Assembly: GCA_003669255.1 (NCBI GenBank)
Contig: QWPO01000057.1
Location: forward strand, 1-23,971
Length of the DNA stretch: 23,971 nucleotides
Source: Planctomycetota bacterium
GTDB taxonomy: Bacteria; Planctomycetota; Planctomycetia; Pirellulales; UBA1268
Direction: 5' to 3'
Part shown: positions 23,788 to 23,971 of the stretch, piece by piece
Numbering within the stretch: position 1 is the stretch's first letter
Layout: the number at the start of each line of letters is the position of its first letter
The notes under the pieces: model-generated
Seen by the model: the letters and a program-made list of their open reading frames with translations, nothing else
The model's database searches: none
What the model was told of the DNA's origin: nothing
Translations under genes and position numbers: made by a program

Positions 23788-23971
23788 AATCGGGCGGTGT
23801 GGATAATCCCTTGGTCGCGAGCCTTTGATCGGGAACGTTCTCCCGGCGAAAAGCCGCTCGCACCCGGTGGCTGTACGGGCGTTCCGTCATCTGGTATCGT
23901 GGACCTCTTGTTTCGTACCTGCCCCGAGCGACCTGAGGTGCTCCGTTGACATTTACTGCTGTCTTCATGCC
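23752..23971. repeat. Probable dispersed intergenic repeat (continues past the window)
   Basis: From about 23752 the sequence changes character. In one plus frame it reads PNQAMQRTRDE, and on the minus strand an open frame (23741-23968) reads MKTAVNVNGAPQVARGRYET then RGPRYQMTERPYSHRVRAAF. Sequences of this style recur as short hypothetical proteins in bacterial, including planctomycete, genomes because they lie in repeated intergenic DNA. That recognition is from memory and not verified here. No ribosome site or domain supports a real gene. Confidence 0.35.

Noticed and set aside
23155..23971. Integrated element bounded by a duplicated tRNA 3' end
   Set aside because: No second copy of the tRNA end was seen before the window closes, and no integrase gene is present.

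Overview
The window looks like chromosomal DNA from a high-GC planctomycete, most likely related to the Pirellulales. This is inferred from gene content: a DUF1080 protein, 23-residue leucine-rich repeats of a type I associate with planctomycetes and verrucomicrobia, a short PD40 beta-propeller fragment, and an HTH/receiver fusion. No 16S rRNA gene is present, so the placement is not proven. Most of the sequence is dense, GC-rich housekeeping DNA. The lower-GC block at about 13.25-15.75 kb and the end of the window from 23.18 kb look accessory.

Left part (1-6.2 kb, mostly plus strand): the C-terminus of a FlgI-like flagellar P-ring protein overlaps smc by ATGA. A gene-free stretch of about 440 bp follows, then a small regulator (excisionase/MerR-like HTH fused to a degenerate receiver domain). 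A row of four hairpins, the last terminator-like, leads to moaC. moaC converges on nrdR.

Centre (5.7-13.2 kb): a minus-strand cluster reads SRP RNA, dnaX, recR, rpoN, nrdR. The RNA-dnaX-recR order resembles Firmicute chromosomes, but the usual ybaB gene is missing between dnaX and recR. dnaX has a run of nine A residues that probably yields a short gamma-like form, and an Ala in place of the Walker B Glu. rpoN has a near-consensus -24/-12 element next to its own start codon, suggesting autoregulation. mutS runs divergently from the SRP RNA.

Right part: two overlapping minus-strand genes encode TPR proteins. The first also has two membrane segments and five repeats of exactly 23 residues. Next comes a probable minus-strand operon of aldehyde dehydrogenase, secreted DUF1080 protein and FdhF/YdeP-type molybdopterin oxidoreductase. 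moaC elsewhere in the window belongs to the pathway that makes the pterin cofactor of the last enzyme. On the plus strand from 20.6 kb lie a secreted thioredoxin-fold protein, a tightly coupled LssY_C membrane protein, a HugZ/PNPOx-like flavin-binding protein and an elongator-type tRNA-Met with a good promoter.

The last 800 bp hold hairpins, including a 25-bp inverted repeat, a truncated PD40 propeller fragment and sequence that looks like a dispersed intergenic repeat.

I found no complete new defence or mobile system. The strongest unusual signals are the dnaX slippage run and Walker B change, the SRP RNA apical loop, the sigma-54 site at rpoN, and the TPR/23-residue-repeat gene pair.
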